NCBI GenBank assembly: GCA_914767715.1
Contig: OU612071.1
Span: 15,622,948-15,682,947, forward strand
Reading direction: 5' to 3'
From: Membranipora membranacea
Taxonomy: Eukaryota > Bryozoa > Gymnolaemata > Cheilostomatida > Membraniporidae
Length of the DNA stretch: 60,000 nucleotides
The stretch's first letter is position 1, and each line of letters starts with the position of its first letter. Of this stretch, positions 1 to 12,975 are shown piece by piece. Under the pieces are notes generated by a model. The model did no database searches. It saw only the letters and a program-made list of their open reading frames with translations, and was not told the DNA's origin. Both the position numbers and the translations under genes were made by a program.

Positions 1-1880
1 ATAGCTGATGGTAAGTGTAGAGGAGAAGCTAGCAGAGTGAGGAACGGTTGCTTGTTACCTCTGCTGGTTACCGGCGCTAACTGACTGCAGAGTAGTGAGC
101 GCCAACGGAGCAAATAAAGCCTTCAGCCTCTCTCAGCTCACCACAGCATTCAATCACAGCTTAGCTTGTGGTTAACCTTTTGCTAAGTTACCCTGATTCA
201 TCTTGCCTAATACTGCAGCTGTATAGTCAGTCGTCAACGAGACCAAATACGTGGCAATGCTTAAGAGAGCTTAACGAACCATGACTACATCATAGTTTGG
301 TGATTGGTAAATCTATCTAGCTACTGATGCACCAATGTACAAGGCGCAGTTTCTCTTATAGTCGGCTATGATGAGTGTGCAACCATGCAGGGCTACAGAC
401 ACCCATAATTTGAGGGGCGGATTGGACGAGCCTGTGTGCGACAAGGGGTAATTAAACAGACTAGTTATCACTTAAAGTTAAATTAATGATTAAAATGACA
501 CCCAGCTAATACTTATCCTGATTGTAAAGGTTGATTATCAGATAAGATTTAGTGTTAATTTCAAAATTGATAGCATGTGTCAAACAATTTGAAACAGAGG
601 AAATTTTCCTAAGTAGTTGAGAAGTTTCTGCAAAGTAATCACTGGTTTAAAAATAGAAGATCAATCTGTGGACTAAAATAAGGGGAAAATTCACTTTCTG
701 ATATAACGGTTTCTCTTGCTGATTTTTGACCCAGAAGTTTTGTTCCTTTTCCACATTGATAATGGATAATGGAAATGAATTCTGGCAGTGCAGACAACCA
801 TGATGTTGCCCTGAAAAGCTTTTCAAATTTTAGCCACTAAATACCTATCTACTCAGATAAGGTGGCTTGTTGCTCCCCCTTCAATCATATACATCCACCC
901 CTTTGGAGGTTGACCATTCTCCCGCTCCTCATCCCTATGACTCGGCAGGAATGCTGTAATATAACATACCCTATAACAATAAGTTAATCATATACCTATT
1001 AATCATTATTATTCACTTATTCATTTTTCCCAGGTGAATTATGCGACACACGTTAAACACCTAGCCGAAATATGATTGGCTCAATTTTAAAAGAGATGCC
1101 TTTTGATTGGCTTAATTTTCAAATGAGTTTGTGATTTGCTAGGGATAGCAATATAGGGAGCCCGTAAGATCGCCGACTATACCCTATCATTTAGCTCCTA
1201 CCCACAAGTAATATATAATATTGAATGGTAAACGTGGGTGTCAAGGGTGGCATAGAATGAGCAGTGAGCCGGCCCATGTACCTGACATAATCTGAACTCC
1301 ACTTCGCTGACAGGAATCGGTATTGAAAATCCTCCGGAATTAACTTTTTCATAGTCTCCCATACAAGAATGCCTTGATATCTGTAAGATATGATTGACGT
1401 TACCCAACCTCATAATATAACACTAGAACCAAGAAACTTTGAATCATCAAGACTTAACTTCCAAATATTCCTTAATCCAACAATGCCTGGAAACCTATAA
1501 TCTATAACTCGCAATACTCAAACTTTCCGAAACACAAGGCCAGAACTGCGAAACTACAAAAGAAACAGAGGTCTGTCGGCAAAGAGCATTTGGTTTTGAT
1601 TGACCGACCTACACACACTTACATACCAAACTGTTTGAAAACTCAAACCTTGTTTTGAGGTCTGCTCTCTATTAAAAAACTGCCGCAATGTCTCCAGACC
1701 AAAACTATAAAAGCCTTATCAAAGTGTCTAAATTCGCAATCTTAAGCGAGCCTATACGTCAGAATTGTGTCCAAAAAGTGTTTTATGTAAGGAGCAACAA
1801 AGTTAACATGAACCCAAACTAAAAAACATAATCTAAGTGTAATAAAGAATCATGCGCTTGCTGTACGAGCTCTTCCTACC
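1..1880. other. No gene seen
   Basis: Short frames only, with no convincing splice-bounded coding exon. A GTTGCTCCCCCTTCAA stretch near 870 resembles one at about 31045, perhaps a repeat remnant. Confidence 0.5.
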
Positions 1881-1982
1881 ATGTAGTGGCTTACGCCGAG
1901 GTACAGCAGGTAATCATCGAATGACATCACAATGTAGTGGCTTACGCCGAGTTTCAGCATGTAATCGTGGAATGACATCATA
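1881..1982. repeat. Tandem duplication, 51-bp unit x2
   Basis: Units 1881-1931 and 1932-1982 both begin ATGTAGTGGCTTACGCCGAG and end near GAATGACATCA, with a few substitutions. Confidence 0.85.
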
Positions 1983-2202
1983 ATGAATGGGATGTGCAAT
2001 AGTAAACTCTTGGACTAGCTCAACATGCAAACAAGCCTGAGCAGTTGCCAAATAGTTACAGCTAGCACGATGACGTCTCCCATTTTTCAAGCCAACAGGA
2101 TGCCACTGCAAGCAAGTTCTACTCCCGCCGTGTCCTGTTGATATTGTCTTGCCCGGAAACAAAATGAATTTGCAATTTATCAAAACTCTCATCCTGTTCA
2201 AC

Positions 2203-2459
2203 TTGAATTTAGATTGATGATGATTGTTAGAGTGCATTCACGATTCCTCAATACCGGAAGCGGTACCGTATTGATCAAACAAGAGGGTGGACCGGCTGTG
2301 TGGGTATGACCCAAGTAAAACCTGTCAATCTTGAATTTAGATGCGTTATGATTGTTGAGAGTCCTTTTGCAATTCCTCCACATCAGAAGTGGTACTGTAC
2401 AGATCAAACAAGAGGGTGGACCGGCTGTGTGGGTATGACCCAAGTAAAACCTGTCAATC
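2203..2459. repeat. Tandem duplication, ~128-bp unit x2
   Basis: Units 2203-2330 and 2331-2459 both begin TTGAATTTAGAT and end CCTGTCAATC. Their second halves, from GATCAAACAAGAGGGTGG, are identical while the first halves have diverged, suggesting partial gene conversion or a second event. Confidence 0.9.
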
Positions 2460-3313
2460 GGTGTAACGGAAAAGGCAAAAACATCTGATCAACCTCATAA
2501 CATGAACTTAGGTCGGTACTAAATTTGCATGATACACTGAACAGGTTACAATGACACTGCGATGACACTGCGGCACAGTCATTGTTAGCCAAGTGCTCTG
2601 AATATTACCAAGGAGTAATAGCGTTACTCCTTGATTTTACCTACTCATACTAGTGATGAGTCTACTCAAATCATGAATCAATATTTTCTGTCTTTTGAGC
2701 CTTTGCCACTTGAATTTTAAATCTCCCCAGTGGTTGGGAGAATCAGAATCCATCAAGTACATGCTATGACGAATTCAGAGTTTTAAGTGCGCCCAAGATG
2801 ATGCAACTCGATAAAATCCATCTGCTTGCATGGTGCAAAAAACAAAATCTGCATTTTAAGGATTGATGATTATCAAAGATGTGCCAACGAGGTTTATTAA
2901 GGGCTTTGTACTGGAAGCAGTTGTCTAAATTGCAGCTGCAAAATATTTTTTTTACACACTGAAATCATCGCATATACTGAACAGCTTCCACAGTGATTCC
3001 ATAATGTCTCTTTTAAGAAAAAAATTCCCTAACCTCTGAGATGCCGCGGCAGAAAACAATACATCTAATATGCTAAGATTAACATTTTCACCTCCAATAA
3101 CTTCCAAGTTTTGCGAGTTAAAAAATGCTTTGACAGATACATTTTAGATCTCTCGCAAAGAAACTAGTAATGGCAAGAGTTTAGTTTGAATGTGACTTAA
3201 TGTTAGCTAGCACCAAAACCAGCTAGCTAACATTAAGTTTGAGTTTATATAAAGAAACAAGGTTAAGTAAATAATAGCTAGTCTAACTTTCATTTCTTCA
3301 ATCTGCAAATAAC

Positions 3314-3658
3314 TTAAACCACTGCTGACACAGCTGGGTTTGGCCCAGCATAGCCACCAGTCACAAATTTAAATAGAAAGTTGTGGCATCAAAACATCTA
3401 GCCAGTAGCTTTGAAGGGAGATATATGAGCTCTCAAAATGTAAGGAGTATCTTCTTCCCCAGCCATCCACCATTAGTGATGACATATGTTGAGGTTGACC
3501 AACCAGTTGCCTTTAAAATCTAGCTGAGATCCACTTTGAGAGCTCATATAACTCCATTCAAAACTACTGGCGAGATGTTTTGATGCCACAATTCTCTATT
3601 TAAATTTTTGACTGGTGGCACTGCTGGGCAAAGCCCAGCTGTGTCAGCAGTGGTTTAA
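3314..3658. mobile_element. TTAA-flanked foldback element, copy 1
   Basis: The element starts TTAAACCACTGCTGACACAG and ends CTGTGTCAGCAGTGGTTTAA; the terminal inverted arms extend well over 100 bp. TTAA at each boundary fits a piggyBac-type target duplication. Related copies are at 40156-40524 and 52545-52877. No ORF. Confidence 0.8.
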
Positions 3659-4665
3659 TCCTCTATGTTTCAGACATTGAATAAGGCGGGAATTCATGTA
3701 AAGACATAAAATGGACTTAAATGTAGCTTGCCATGAATGGCGCATTTTTCAAGCTGCAAATACTTTAATCCTTTCTAGGTTTAGGTAGGCCTTGACTAGA
3801 CTAAACCTATGCAGTTACACCGTACGGCGTGGGTGACAAAAATCTATAGTTACCGCTATTCTCAAGTCTTTGTGACGGCTATAACCTGTTATTACGTGTC
3901 ATAATTACAGGTCTGATCCTACATAGCAATGAACGTCTTATTTTTTTGTCAAGCAAAAATGATAAAACTGCTGGTAGTGGCATGATACTGGCATTGCAGC
4001 TGGCTCAGAAAAGTGCGGCCTCACTTAACGATTCCTTAAGGGGGCTAATGGGGTTTATCCGTACTTCTACCTGAGAAAGTTCAACCGTAAAACTATAGAC
4101 TGTTAGTATGTTGTGGTCCTGGGGTTGAGGAATTCGATAGGTCACACATTCGCAGCGGATATAGAAACCCATCCATTCACATGAAAGTCAAAATAGCTAA
4201 AATTTTGGCTTTCGGCCCAAAAGTTATGACTTGGCTATCTTCCGGCAGATTAAGAGAAAATTATTTAGCTACTTATTGTATTTATTGGCTGACTCCACAG
4301 AAAACTTGCACACATGGAAAGCCTAGGTGTTGATGGTAATATATTAGATATTGTATCTACACAACTACGGCTATCCATATTATTTTTAAATTTTGACTGC
4401 ACACTAAGAATTTTACGATACTCAATTTTCAAGAAATATGTAGTTCAGTGTGGCATGCCTGACAAAAATCATCCATCTTACAATAGCATAATGGCAAGGA
4501 CTGTAAGTTTTCTAAGGTTTCAATCACCGACTTCTTTAACCATTACAGCCCGATCCTGCTAAGCTAACACCACAGGTCAAACAAATAGGAATCACAAAGT
4601 GCCCTGTGCACCTGGTGTCGTTGATCCCATTCTAGCCTATTCTTATGTAATTTACCATTGCCATA

Positions 4666-4926
4666 CTAGGGCCGTAGTTCTAGGGGAGGCAGGGAGACAT
4701 GGTTTACCCTAGAAAGCTTACTACAGTGGCCTAAAAAGGCTATAATTGGATAATCCATGTCAGAACCAGCTCATTTGGGATTGCCATTTGCTCGTTATAT
4801 CATTGAAACGCTTGGAGGCTGGGGACCGGGGACTCAGGAGGAGCTTACAATACCCAACCTGGTGTTACTTCACATCCTCAAAGATTTTGGCCTCCCCCCT
4901 ACCATTTCTCCTAAGCTACGACCCTG
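4666..4926 (-). mobile_element. hAT-like MITE, copy 1
   Basis: Ends resemble CAGGGCCGTAGTTCTAGGGG and its complement (CTACGACCCTG). It is flanked by a 13-bp near-perfect direct repeat, CATTG[C/T]CATACTA (4656-4668, 4927-4939). The CAGGGCCGTAG terminus is typical of hAT-type nonautonomous elements. Six related copies lie in the window. Orientation is set relative to the 38.7-kb copy. Confidence 0.75.
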
Positions 4927-4939
4927 CATTGTCATACTA

Positions 4940-7900
4940 TAGTTTGTAAGGCTGTCAAGTGTTAGGTAGGCAGGAATGACAAGGATTAGCAGGTACTCAC
5001 AGCATGGCTTTGATAGATAGTAGGGCTAATTACATTGCAAATCATTGATTATTTACCATGTTGTGATAATTGTTACATGCGGATAGGGCTACCTATGGTG
5101 TTTTGAGATTGTTTGATTGCGAGAAAGTTTAAAGGGTAATTTGAGTGCAGGATACCCTTGGAGAGGAAAGTGTTAGCAGAACTAAAAAGGTTACCTCTTT
5201 GCACTTGAAATAGTTAGAGTTAAAGCTAGCTAACATTATAGTGATTTCTACCAAAACTAGTCGCCCTCAAACTAGCTAAACTTAACTCTAGCTAACATAT
5301 TCTCCTCTTGGGCATGTATACGTTTTTGCGAAAGGTGTCAGTTGAGGATATAGTGATGCCCCATTTCTTTGCATAAGGCCGTCAAAAACTTGAAATACCT
5401 ATGGATTTATGGACTGTTAGATTTTTTTAGAATACACAACTCACAGCTTGACTTTCAAAAGTTGGTTTCCTTGTATGGTCTGTTGGGTCTGTGTTGCCAC
5501 TTTGAGCCAAGAGTTATCATCAGCCCCCCCCCCATCTAACTTTCTATAAATAAAAGTATCGTTATCCGTTTTCCTTGTCACTGTATTGCAAAGGGTTGTG
5601 TTTTTCTCTCCCTTTGTGGTTACTTACACATATTTTACGTGGCCACAATTAATAAATTCACTAAACAAGGTTGTGAATACACCAAGGATTTTGCACAAAT
5701 CTTACCAGCCAAAGAGATTGACAATCTCAAAGTCAAGAATGAATTGTTAAGGGGGTCACAACTCCAGAAATATAAAACATTTGAAAACCACCATAGTCAG
5801 GGTGACACTGCAAATATTACACCATTCCTACCTATGATACAATTTCCCTCGATCACCCTGTTCCGACTCCAAGCCTTCTCCGTCATGGTTAGAATTCAGT
5901 TTCTACAATCCTCACCGTTACTAATGATTAATGACCGATTCAGTGTAATGTGTTGATATGAGCTGCGGTGGCCAGCCTCGATAATTTGCCACGCAAACAA
6001 AATCTGGCAAAACTTGTTTGTAAAGATTGAATGACAGATCCTCAGCTTTGATCTGCGGGCTCGTCAATCTTTCAGTCCACAACAGCTGACGGTTCAATCA
6101 TTGCCAGAACTAGAGCCTGTAAGAAGAGAAATTACAGATGAAACCGCGGAATGTCTTACATTTACATAATTGTACTAAACAGCACGCAAAGCTTATCAAA
6201 ATTCTAATTTTTTGTTACGGATTAACCAAAGTGGTTGAATGTGCGGCAACCACGAATGGATTCTCTTCCCAGTAAACGAAGATAAAATCACAAGCTTACT
6301 AAGAAAAAAGATTTCAATTATAGATGATGCTGTTGAGGTGGCAATAATTATTTAACTGCGCTTTGCTATTAAGAGGGTATTGCAAAAGAATTGATTCTTT
6401 TCTCGGAATCGATAGTATACATATTGCGCAGTAATAGGATTTTTCCGATGAAGAAGTCTTTTAAACAATACTACCAAGTTCAGCTGGTTGTCTTTTTAAA
6501 AACTTCGGTTAATCTGCAGACAACCTGAATAGTATATCAAAGAAAACTTCTAAACTTAGGGCCGACTCTTACAAGCAGAGTGAAGATTTGCCTCGTCTTT
6601 TCAGAATCATACAATTTCACTATAGGTTACATTAGCATTAGCATTAGAACAAGTCTAATCCAATTGCCTGCATTCCTGTTGCTCCCTTCCACTGGTCACG
6701 TCGCAGGCCTGCGGGGTGACCAGTGGATCAGGAGCAACTCGTAATGCAGGCAAATGGACCAAGCTTGGTCTACATTAGCATAAACATTCCTATCACACCA
6801 ATGAGTTTAAGCAATGAACTAAATTAGTTCATTGGTTTAAGACGTAATCCCCACTGAGACTAGTGAACAAGTTGTAGAAAAACAAAATGTCAGAAATTCC
6901 CACATATGTTTTTATGCATGACAGACTGAATTTATTCAAAAATTTCTAAATTGATCCATAAATTATTGGAATTGGCAAACAGCAAAAATATCAGGCCACA
7001 TTCTAACCCTGACACAAAGTTGATGTGGTACAATTGATGTGACAGGCTTTGGAGTTTGGTGTAAGCGAAGGTTAGGGATAAAAATTAGCTAGAGTTATGT
7101 TTAGCTACTTGGGGGAGAAGGGTTTTATGTTAGCTAGCTAGCAGAATCACCGATTTTCACTGGTTGGAATTTATGTTAAGTAATGAGGTTGAGAGTAAAT
7201 ATTAGCTAGACAAAAATTTCACTGCTACAAACTTGCTCAAAATGCTGAAGTTTTTACTCTGCCAATTTTTTTTCTCATCTAGAGTACATTACTGAATCGA
7301 GGCAGTAAAACTAGTTCAGACTGCTTACCATTTGATGATGAGCAGCCGAGGGATGTAATTCTCTCTATTGCTGACTTTGGCTAAGTCTCTTTGCAGACTA
7401 TGAAGTGACTATTTTCTTCACTTATCGAACAACGGAGTGCCCAACTGCCATCCCTTTCAATAGCTCATGGTGTAATGAAATGTAACTTCATTCACAATTT
7501 CAATTGCTGGCACATCTCATTGATGGTCAAAAGCTTTGACTTGCTTGCAGAAAGCTTTGCTGGTTTATATATGTTTGGAGGTAACTGAGACTATAATGCC
7601 CTTTGGAAAGCTACGAAAAGCAAAACATAAGTAGAGGCCAGTGGATGCACAGGAGTTGACTGATTAAACTACAATCTCAGTCATATCAAAACAGAACGTA
7701 TTTAGCTGTTACATCGATGCAGCGCGTTTTTAAATTTAAGGATGGGAGGGAGTGATGCCAATAAAGTTTCTAAGTGGCGCACTGCGCACAAGCTCAATAT
7801 ATTCTTGATCTTGTGTGAGAACCCAGTTGAAGGCTTGGGCATATTTCCACAGAAAAGGAGCAAGTAGCGCACCTACACCCATTCCCCGGTTTAAATTGTT

Positions 7901-9340
7901 GCTCAAGACTGTCCACCCACAAAAGCCAAGGAAACAGGTTATATCCAGGACTTTGGATAAAATAATATAACTAATAATTAATTAGCATATTTCTGTATTT
8001 CCATCAACTCTGACCCCTAGTAAATCCCATTAATGAGTTCATTTCTTGTTTTACAATTTCAGATCTAAGGTTTCATTGACACTTAATTATTTCTATAGAG
8101 GTTTCTCATCCAATTACTCTGGGCTGTAGAATGTGGAGAGGATTGTTTGCAGGCGCTCCACTATAGATGGTCTTGTCTTGTCTTCAGTCCCTCCTCCCCC
8201 CCACGGGAAATGATGTTGTTACATGGTCAAAATACAGATATCGACACCCATAGTATTCCAAGGCCTCAGAAAATCCAGTGTTGTATATCTCAATGCCAAT
8301 GAGAATATAATTTTGAGCTCTGTTTTGGGTTTGGTGCTGTGGACTACGACACCCTGTCAAAGCCTTAAAGGTTCACTCTTTACATTTCTCCGGGGTGTAA
8401 ATGACTGTCGAAAATTCAAGTTTTAATTTCAAACTGCTGCATAAACTACAAAAATCATTCCCTTCTGACACAACAAAAGAACATTTAGTGGCATTAACTT
8501 GCAGTATAGTCAACTGCTTTCTACTTTCCTGGAACAGATTGAAGCGGTTACTTAAATGTGAATAAATTAAATCAGTTTAATTTGACTTATTGAATTAATC
8601 TCCTATAAATACGTCATAGTCAGGAGCTAATTTCTGAGATGGTTTCATACATGATTTATCTTCAAACCACATCAAAAAACATTATTTTCTCGTGCCACGC
8701 ATATATATATATATTGCTCAAACAATAAACCATAATTGAAAAAACAACACAAAATTTACATGAAATTACAAAAAATTGTCTAAAATTGAATCTGTAGGCG
8801 GACTATATATTGGTCACTGCTTTAAAATTCAGTTACTGAATAGTGAAAAGAATTGAGCAAAAAAATAAACTCAGGAGTGATGTGGTAAAGTAATAGATTT
8901 CAAAACCGCCAACTGCGAGGCGACTTCATTTTGGACTATGTTAGGTGGCTGTTTGCTTTACAGCCGGTAATCTCTGTCAATATGCGATATTAATACACAA
9001 TGATGCAAAAAAATACATATCACAAAAAAGATAGAAATTTTGACGCATTCACACCAAGAGGTCCTGGAAGGAAGATAAATTGAAGATAACGCCATAGATT
9101 TTAATCGAGTGATACAACATTGAACAGACCTGGGGATTTTTCATTTCGCATCTGCAAAGTTAGTTATATACGCGTTCATCACTGAGTAAATGTGATCGGC
9201 AGTGGCCCCATTTCCAAATTGATGCAGCCAAGGAGGTCTTCTACTCCTTGATGGAACTGAGTGAACAATTTCTCAAGGAAAACACCAAATGAGCGAGAAT
9301 CAAATGGTTGCTTTATAAGTTAGAGTGATTAATCATTTGA
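4940..9340. other. Non-coding, repeat-bearing stretch
   Basis: It contains TTAGCTAG-type clusters (5.2 and 7.1 kb) and the 6.65-kb foldback element. An open frame of about 105 codons at 5639-5956 lacks an ATG start, splice context and coding bias, and is not called. Confidence 0.5.
6652..6772. mobile_element. GC-rich foldback element, copy 1
   Basis: Arms read GCCTGCATT..GTTGCTCC..TCCACTGG and their complement. The element is flanked by related GTCTAATC and TTGGTC sequence. A second copy is at 25081-25208. Confidence 0.75.
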
Positions 9341-9580
9341 TTAAAATCGGATGTCTTATCACTCGCCCATCCCGAGGCATGGGCGGCGAAATATTTGTGC
9401 CTTATTGGTGAGGCCGCAATTTCTGCGCCAATTTGCTCTCTGTTTGCAGGCAGGTCGGAGCACACCTGGGGGCCAACCACTCCCAAGTAGAAGACGGACT
9501 GCAGTGGGATTCGAACCCATGACCTTCAACACATTCGCGTTGAAGTCCGGCGCTCTAACCAGCTGAGCAACCTCCTACGC
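9341..9580 (-). mobile_element. tRNA-derived SINE, copy 1
   Basis: The minus strand starts with a tRNA-like head: GTAGGAGGTTGCTCAGCTGG contains an A box and GGTTCGAATCC is a B box. A non-tRNA body with GGCCCCCAGGTGTGCTCCGA follows. Diverged copies are at 18743-18990, 29616-29771 and probably 31604-31702. Confidence 0.8.
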
Positions 9581-10817
9581 CTTCTGCTTGGGCTGGTTAG
9601 GCTTGAAAGTACATTCATGCTACCAAGGTGCATGGATAGATTGATAAGCTTGATGGGTAGCAAAATTAATTTAACCTTAAACTCAAGTCTCTGGAACATG
9701 AGTCAGACAAGGAGCACCTGTTGGAGATATGATCACCAATTTCCAGGGTTTATCAGTCCATCTGTATATCAAGTGCTGTCACATTTATATTGTAATTCTT
9801 ATCAACTTATTACAACATCATCATTCCAAATCACTAACAATCTTTATTGCTGAATAAATCATACATTAATGTCACTGTTAACTTTCTCAATGAGTTTTAT
9901 GGCCTAGTTATTGGCGCCTACATTCCCATCCAATTAAGCAATCTAGTAACCCATCTAGATTCAAAATTGCCAAAAAATTTACAGGTTAATTTAAGAGTGG
10001 AGGAAAGAATTCTCATAAAAGACCATGATTGGTTTTAAATGATTATAAGAGGTATTATATTGTGTCATGACCCGAAAAAGCTGTAGTCAAATTGCTCAGA
10101 ACAATCAAACTATAAATTAATTGTTAGAAATTAGACGTCACTGGGAGTTATACGGATGAATACCAGCCATATTAGAAAGCTACTCTGTGTGTGATCTAAT
10201 GTGAGCTAGCACCGAAATCTTTACTCCTTTAGGGTGCTAGCCTTTTCGTCTCGACTAGAATAGCGGCCATCCTACTCTCATGTTTTCTGCACACTAGAGC
10301 TAGACACACATGTGTATTTTCTCAAGTCATTTAGGGCCAGGGAGAGGGAATTAGGTTAGAGAGTTTCAGATTATAATGAACTGGGTCGCACAAGTATCCA
10401 GCATAGCAGATGGTAGATCAAATATTGGTGGTAAACGAAATCTCAGACCCATTTTGTTATGACCAATAGACATGAGAAAGGTTAGGGTATTTTCAATTAG
10501 TAACTAGATGGTGGATTTAAAACTTAACGTAAAAAAAGTTGGTTCTTTCTGAGAGACTACAAAGTACTGGGTCACACGTGAAGCACACATATACCACTTC
10601 CGTGAACTCTTGTTTGTATCTAGAGGTAAAATAAATCCCCAGTTCATCTAGTGCAAAAAGATGAGAAAATTAAAGATAAAACTCCAATTTATGCCTAATC
10701 TACCATTAAAACACCATAGAGGATGATAGCCATGATGGATCACCTAGCAGACCAGACCACAGCTTAAAGCCTCATAACAAGAAAATGGGAATTAGGCGGC
10801 AAAAACAGCAACTCCAT

Positions 10818-11005
10818 GGGAACCTACATTTAACAGACCCTCCCCTACACAGCGGCTAGAACTTAATAAACATTCCACATCGGAAAGTGGCAGAACTATG
10901 CATATAGCCTGGGCAACTACAATTAACAGACCCTCCCCTACACAGCACTAAGAACATAGACTACGTTCTACGTCCCAACATGGCAGGACTACCCAAATAG
11001 CCCGG
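10818..11005. repeat. Tandem duplication, ~94-bp unit x2
   Basis: TTAACAGACCCTCCCCTACA occurs in both units (10818-10910 and 10911-11005), followed by similar CATTCCACATC/ATGGCAGGACTA segments. Confidence 0.75.
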
Positions 11006-11026
11006 AAACCTAATATCCCCTACCTG

Positions 11027-11342
11027 CAAACATAGGCTGCTGCAGCCTCAGGCCTCGAACTGATCCTAGAATAAAATGTTAAATTCCTGCAGATCATCAC
11101 AAGTGTGACCTCAAAGATAAGCCTTCCGCAGCGTGAGTAGATTTTCATGACTCCACCCTCCCACACTTCCTGTTTTGTCAATTCCTGTTTGGTTTTGTCA
11201 GAGAGTATCACCCCATCACTGTATGACTCACAGAATGCCGGCAACGAGATCAAACAGTTCAGAACCTGCTATGAATCAGCATGAACTCAAAAAATCCTAA
11301 AACTGTGTGAAAACCATCGCGTTTTTGCCTAGGCTTCGCCAT
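11027..11342 (-). CDS. Possible 5' exons of an unidentified gene
   Basis: A good start context (CAAGATGGCGAAG) lies at 11342-11340 on the minus strand, encoding MAKPRQKRD. Further along, an open frame in 11265-11027 reads SYSDGVILSDKTKQELTK.. and ends at a donor (TGCAG|GTAGGG). How the pieces splice is unclear: several acceptors and donors fit. A downstream stretch at 10619-10540 after a good acceptor could follow in phase (RYKQEFTEVVYVCFTCD) and has a CxxC pair. I do not recognise the family. Confidence 0.3.
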
Positions 11343-12510
11343 CTTGTCATTACAACATCTGATTATCATTTACCTTAAATCTAAATTTTTATACAAAAAA
11401 ACATGCGTACAAAAGGAGATAGCGCAATTTGTCTATGAGCCTAGGGCTGGGTTGATTCATGCTTGTCAGAGTGAAAAAGAAAATATTTATAGTATCACTT
11501 GTCAAAATTACCATTTTAATCTGTGATGTTTGGATGTGTGCAAAGCCCAGATTTTCTTCAAAACATACTACAGGGCCCCCTATGTACACCACTATAGGAG
11601 TCAAGTATTCACAGGAGGAGAAATTGTCACTAAACTCTAGCACAGAGAGATGAGACTCATGATCAGAAGTAGTCAGACAAATAGTTAGTTGGGGAAATTG
11701 GTGCCACCTAACTAACAGTAAGACATCTTCAAGCCAGCTGAATAAAGGGTATTCTTTCACCATCAGACAAGTTTAGTCTGATATTATCTTCAAATTAAAC
11801 AAAACGAAACCCTCATTCACATACGCTAACTAAATATAGCCTGTTCTTTACTGCTATAGGCCTACTAATCTAGCATGAAGGTGATATGGAACCAGGAGTA
11901 TTAGGCAGACTAAAGTGGTGCTTGATAACATTTAGTCATCTCCCAACAAGCTGAACTAATATTTACTATGCTAGGGTATTCTTTCAGAAATTCAGATTCA
12001 GAAATGGGGGGTGGGGATATCTGAACTACAAAACCCTCACTAACGCGTGTTAACCAAACAGAGCCTAAGCCTATTCCACATCTTCTCTGCGATAATACTT
12101 TACCATCAGGGATATCAGACTCATGAGGAAAAGGCTGGGTAGACTGAATAGCACTAGATATTAATCTGGTGAAGCACCTCACCACCAAGTCATTAACACT
12201 GAACCACAAATAGTCTCGTTCTGACGTGAGTATGATTGATGGGCGCTAGATCATCTAACAAACAACTATGTCTCATGACTACACATCTGTTATGTATGTC
12301 ACAGGACCGTAGCATGGAACTAACCCGAGGGGTTCCAGGGACGTCTCAGTGGGGGATGAAGATTGTCTTGGTGGTAACATTTACAGTAAAAATATATTTT
12401 GAAAATGAAGTGCAGAGGTGAATCTGATATATTCAACTTTATTCGAGAGCCTTGAATAGCACTTGGTTGACTTTGCCTTGTACCCCTCACTGCCGCCCCT
12501 GGGATTACAG

Positions 12511-12578
12511 GCTCATCTGGTGGAGCTTTGGCGGGATCTGGAATGTTTGAATACGTGGACAGACAGATCAGCCGGCCG
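12511..12578 (+). CDS. Possible internal exon
   Basis: Between an acceptor (GATTACAG) and a donor (CCG|GTAACT) the plus strand is open and encodes SSGGALAGSGMFEYVDRQ and a few more residues. GC content is above its surroundings. No partner exon could be phased with confidence. A 10-bp inverted repeat TACGTGGACA/TGTCCACGTA overlaps it. Confidence 0.22.
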
Positions 12579-12844
12579 GTAACTAGAATTGTCCACGTAG
12601 AGCTGTCTACTGGTGTGATGTGTAACTTGTTAGAGAGCCTAAGATCGCTGGATGTTTGTATTACCCTAGAGTCATTAGTTCAGCTAGTTTTACCAAGAAA
12701 TGGCGTTAGATAGCACCATTTTTTGTAAGCCAGGAATTAGGATGAATTAAAATGAGTAAATGTTGGCTAGCGATGGATCTCCCTACTTCTGGCAGGTGTG
12801 AAACAGCAGATTTTTCTGTTGTCGGATATTTGTATTACCCAAGA

Positions 12845-12975
12845 GGAGTAAATATTAGCTAGAGTTTAGTTTAGCTAGTTCTGGAAAGAATGATATTAGC
12901 TAGCACTAATTTAAGCTAGTTAAGGTTGGAGTTTGTAAATAGTTATGAGGCTGAGTAGATGCTGGCTAGCAATGA
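12845..12975. repeat. TTAGCTAG-type interspersed repeat (best copy)
   Basis: A cluster of TTAGCTAG motifs spaced 20-40 bp apart (GAGTAAATATTAGCTAGAGT etc.). Similar clusters occur near 3185-3290, 5209-5300, 7085-7205, 16371-16436, 20815-20930 and 21090-21180, in both orientations. Confidence 0.6.

Noticed and set aside
5639-5956. 105-codon plus-strand frame
   Set aside because: No ATG at its start, no splice context, and composition like its surroundings.
11389-11763. 124-codon minus-strand frame and an overlapping plus-strand frame ending SQEEKLSLNSSTER
   Set aside because: Neither strand has a clear partner exon or domain; the two overlap, so at most one could be real. Left uncalled.
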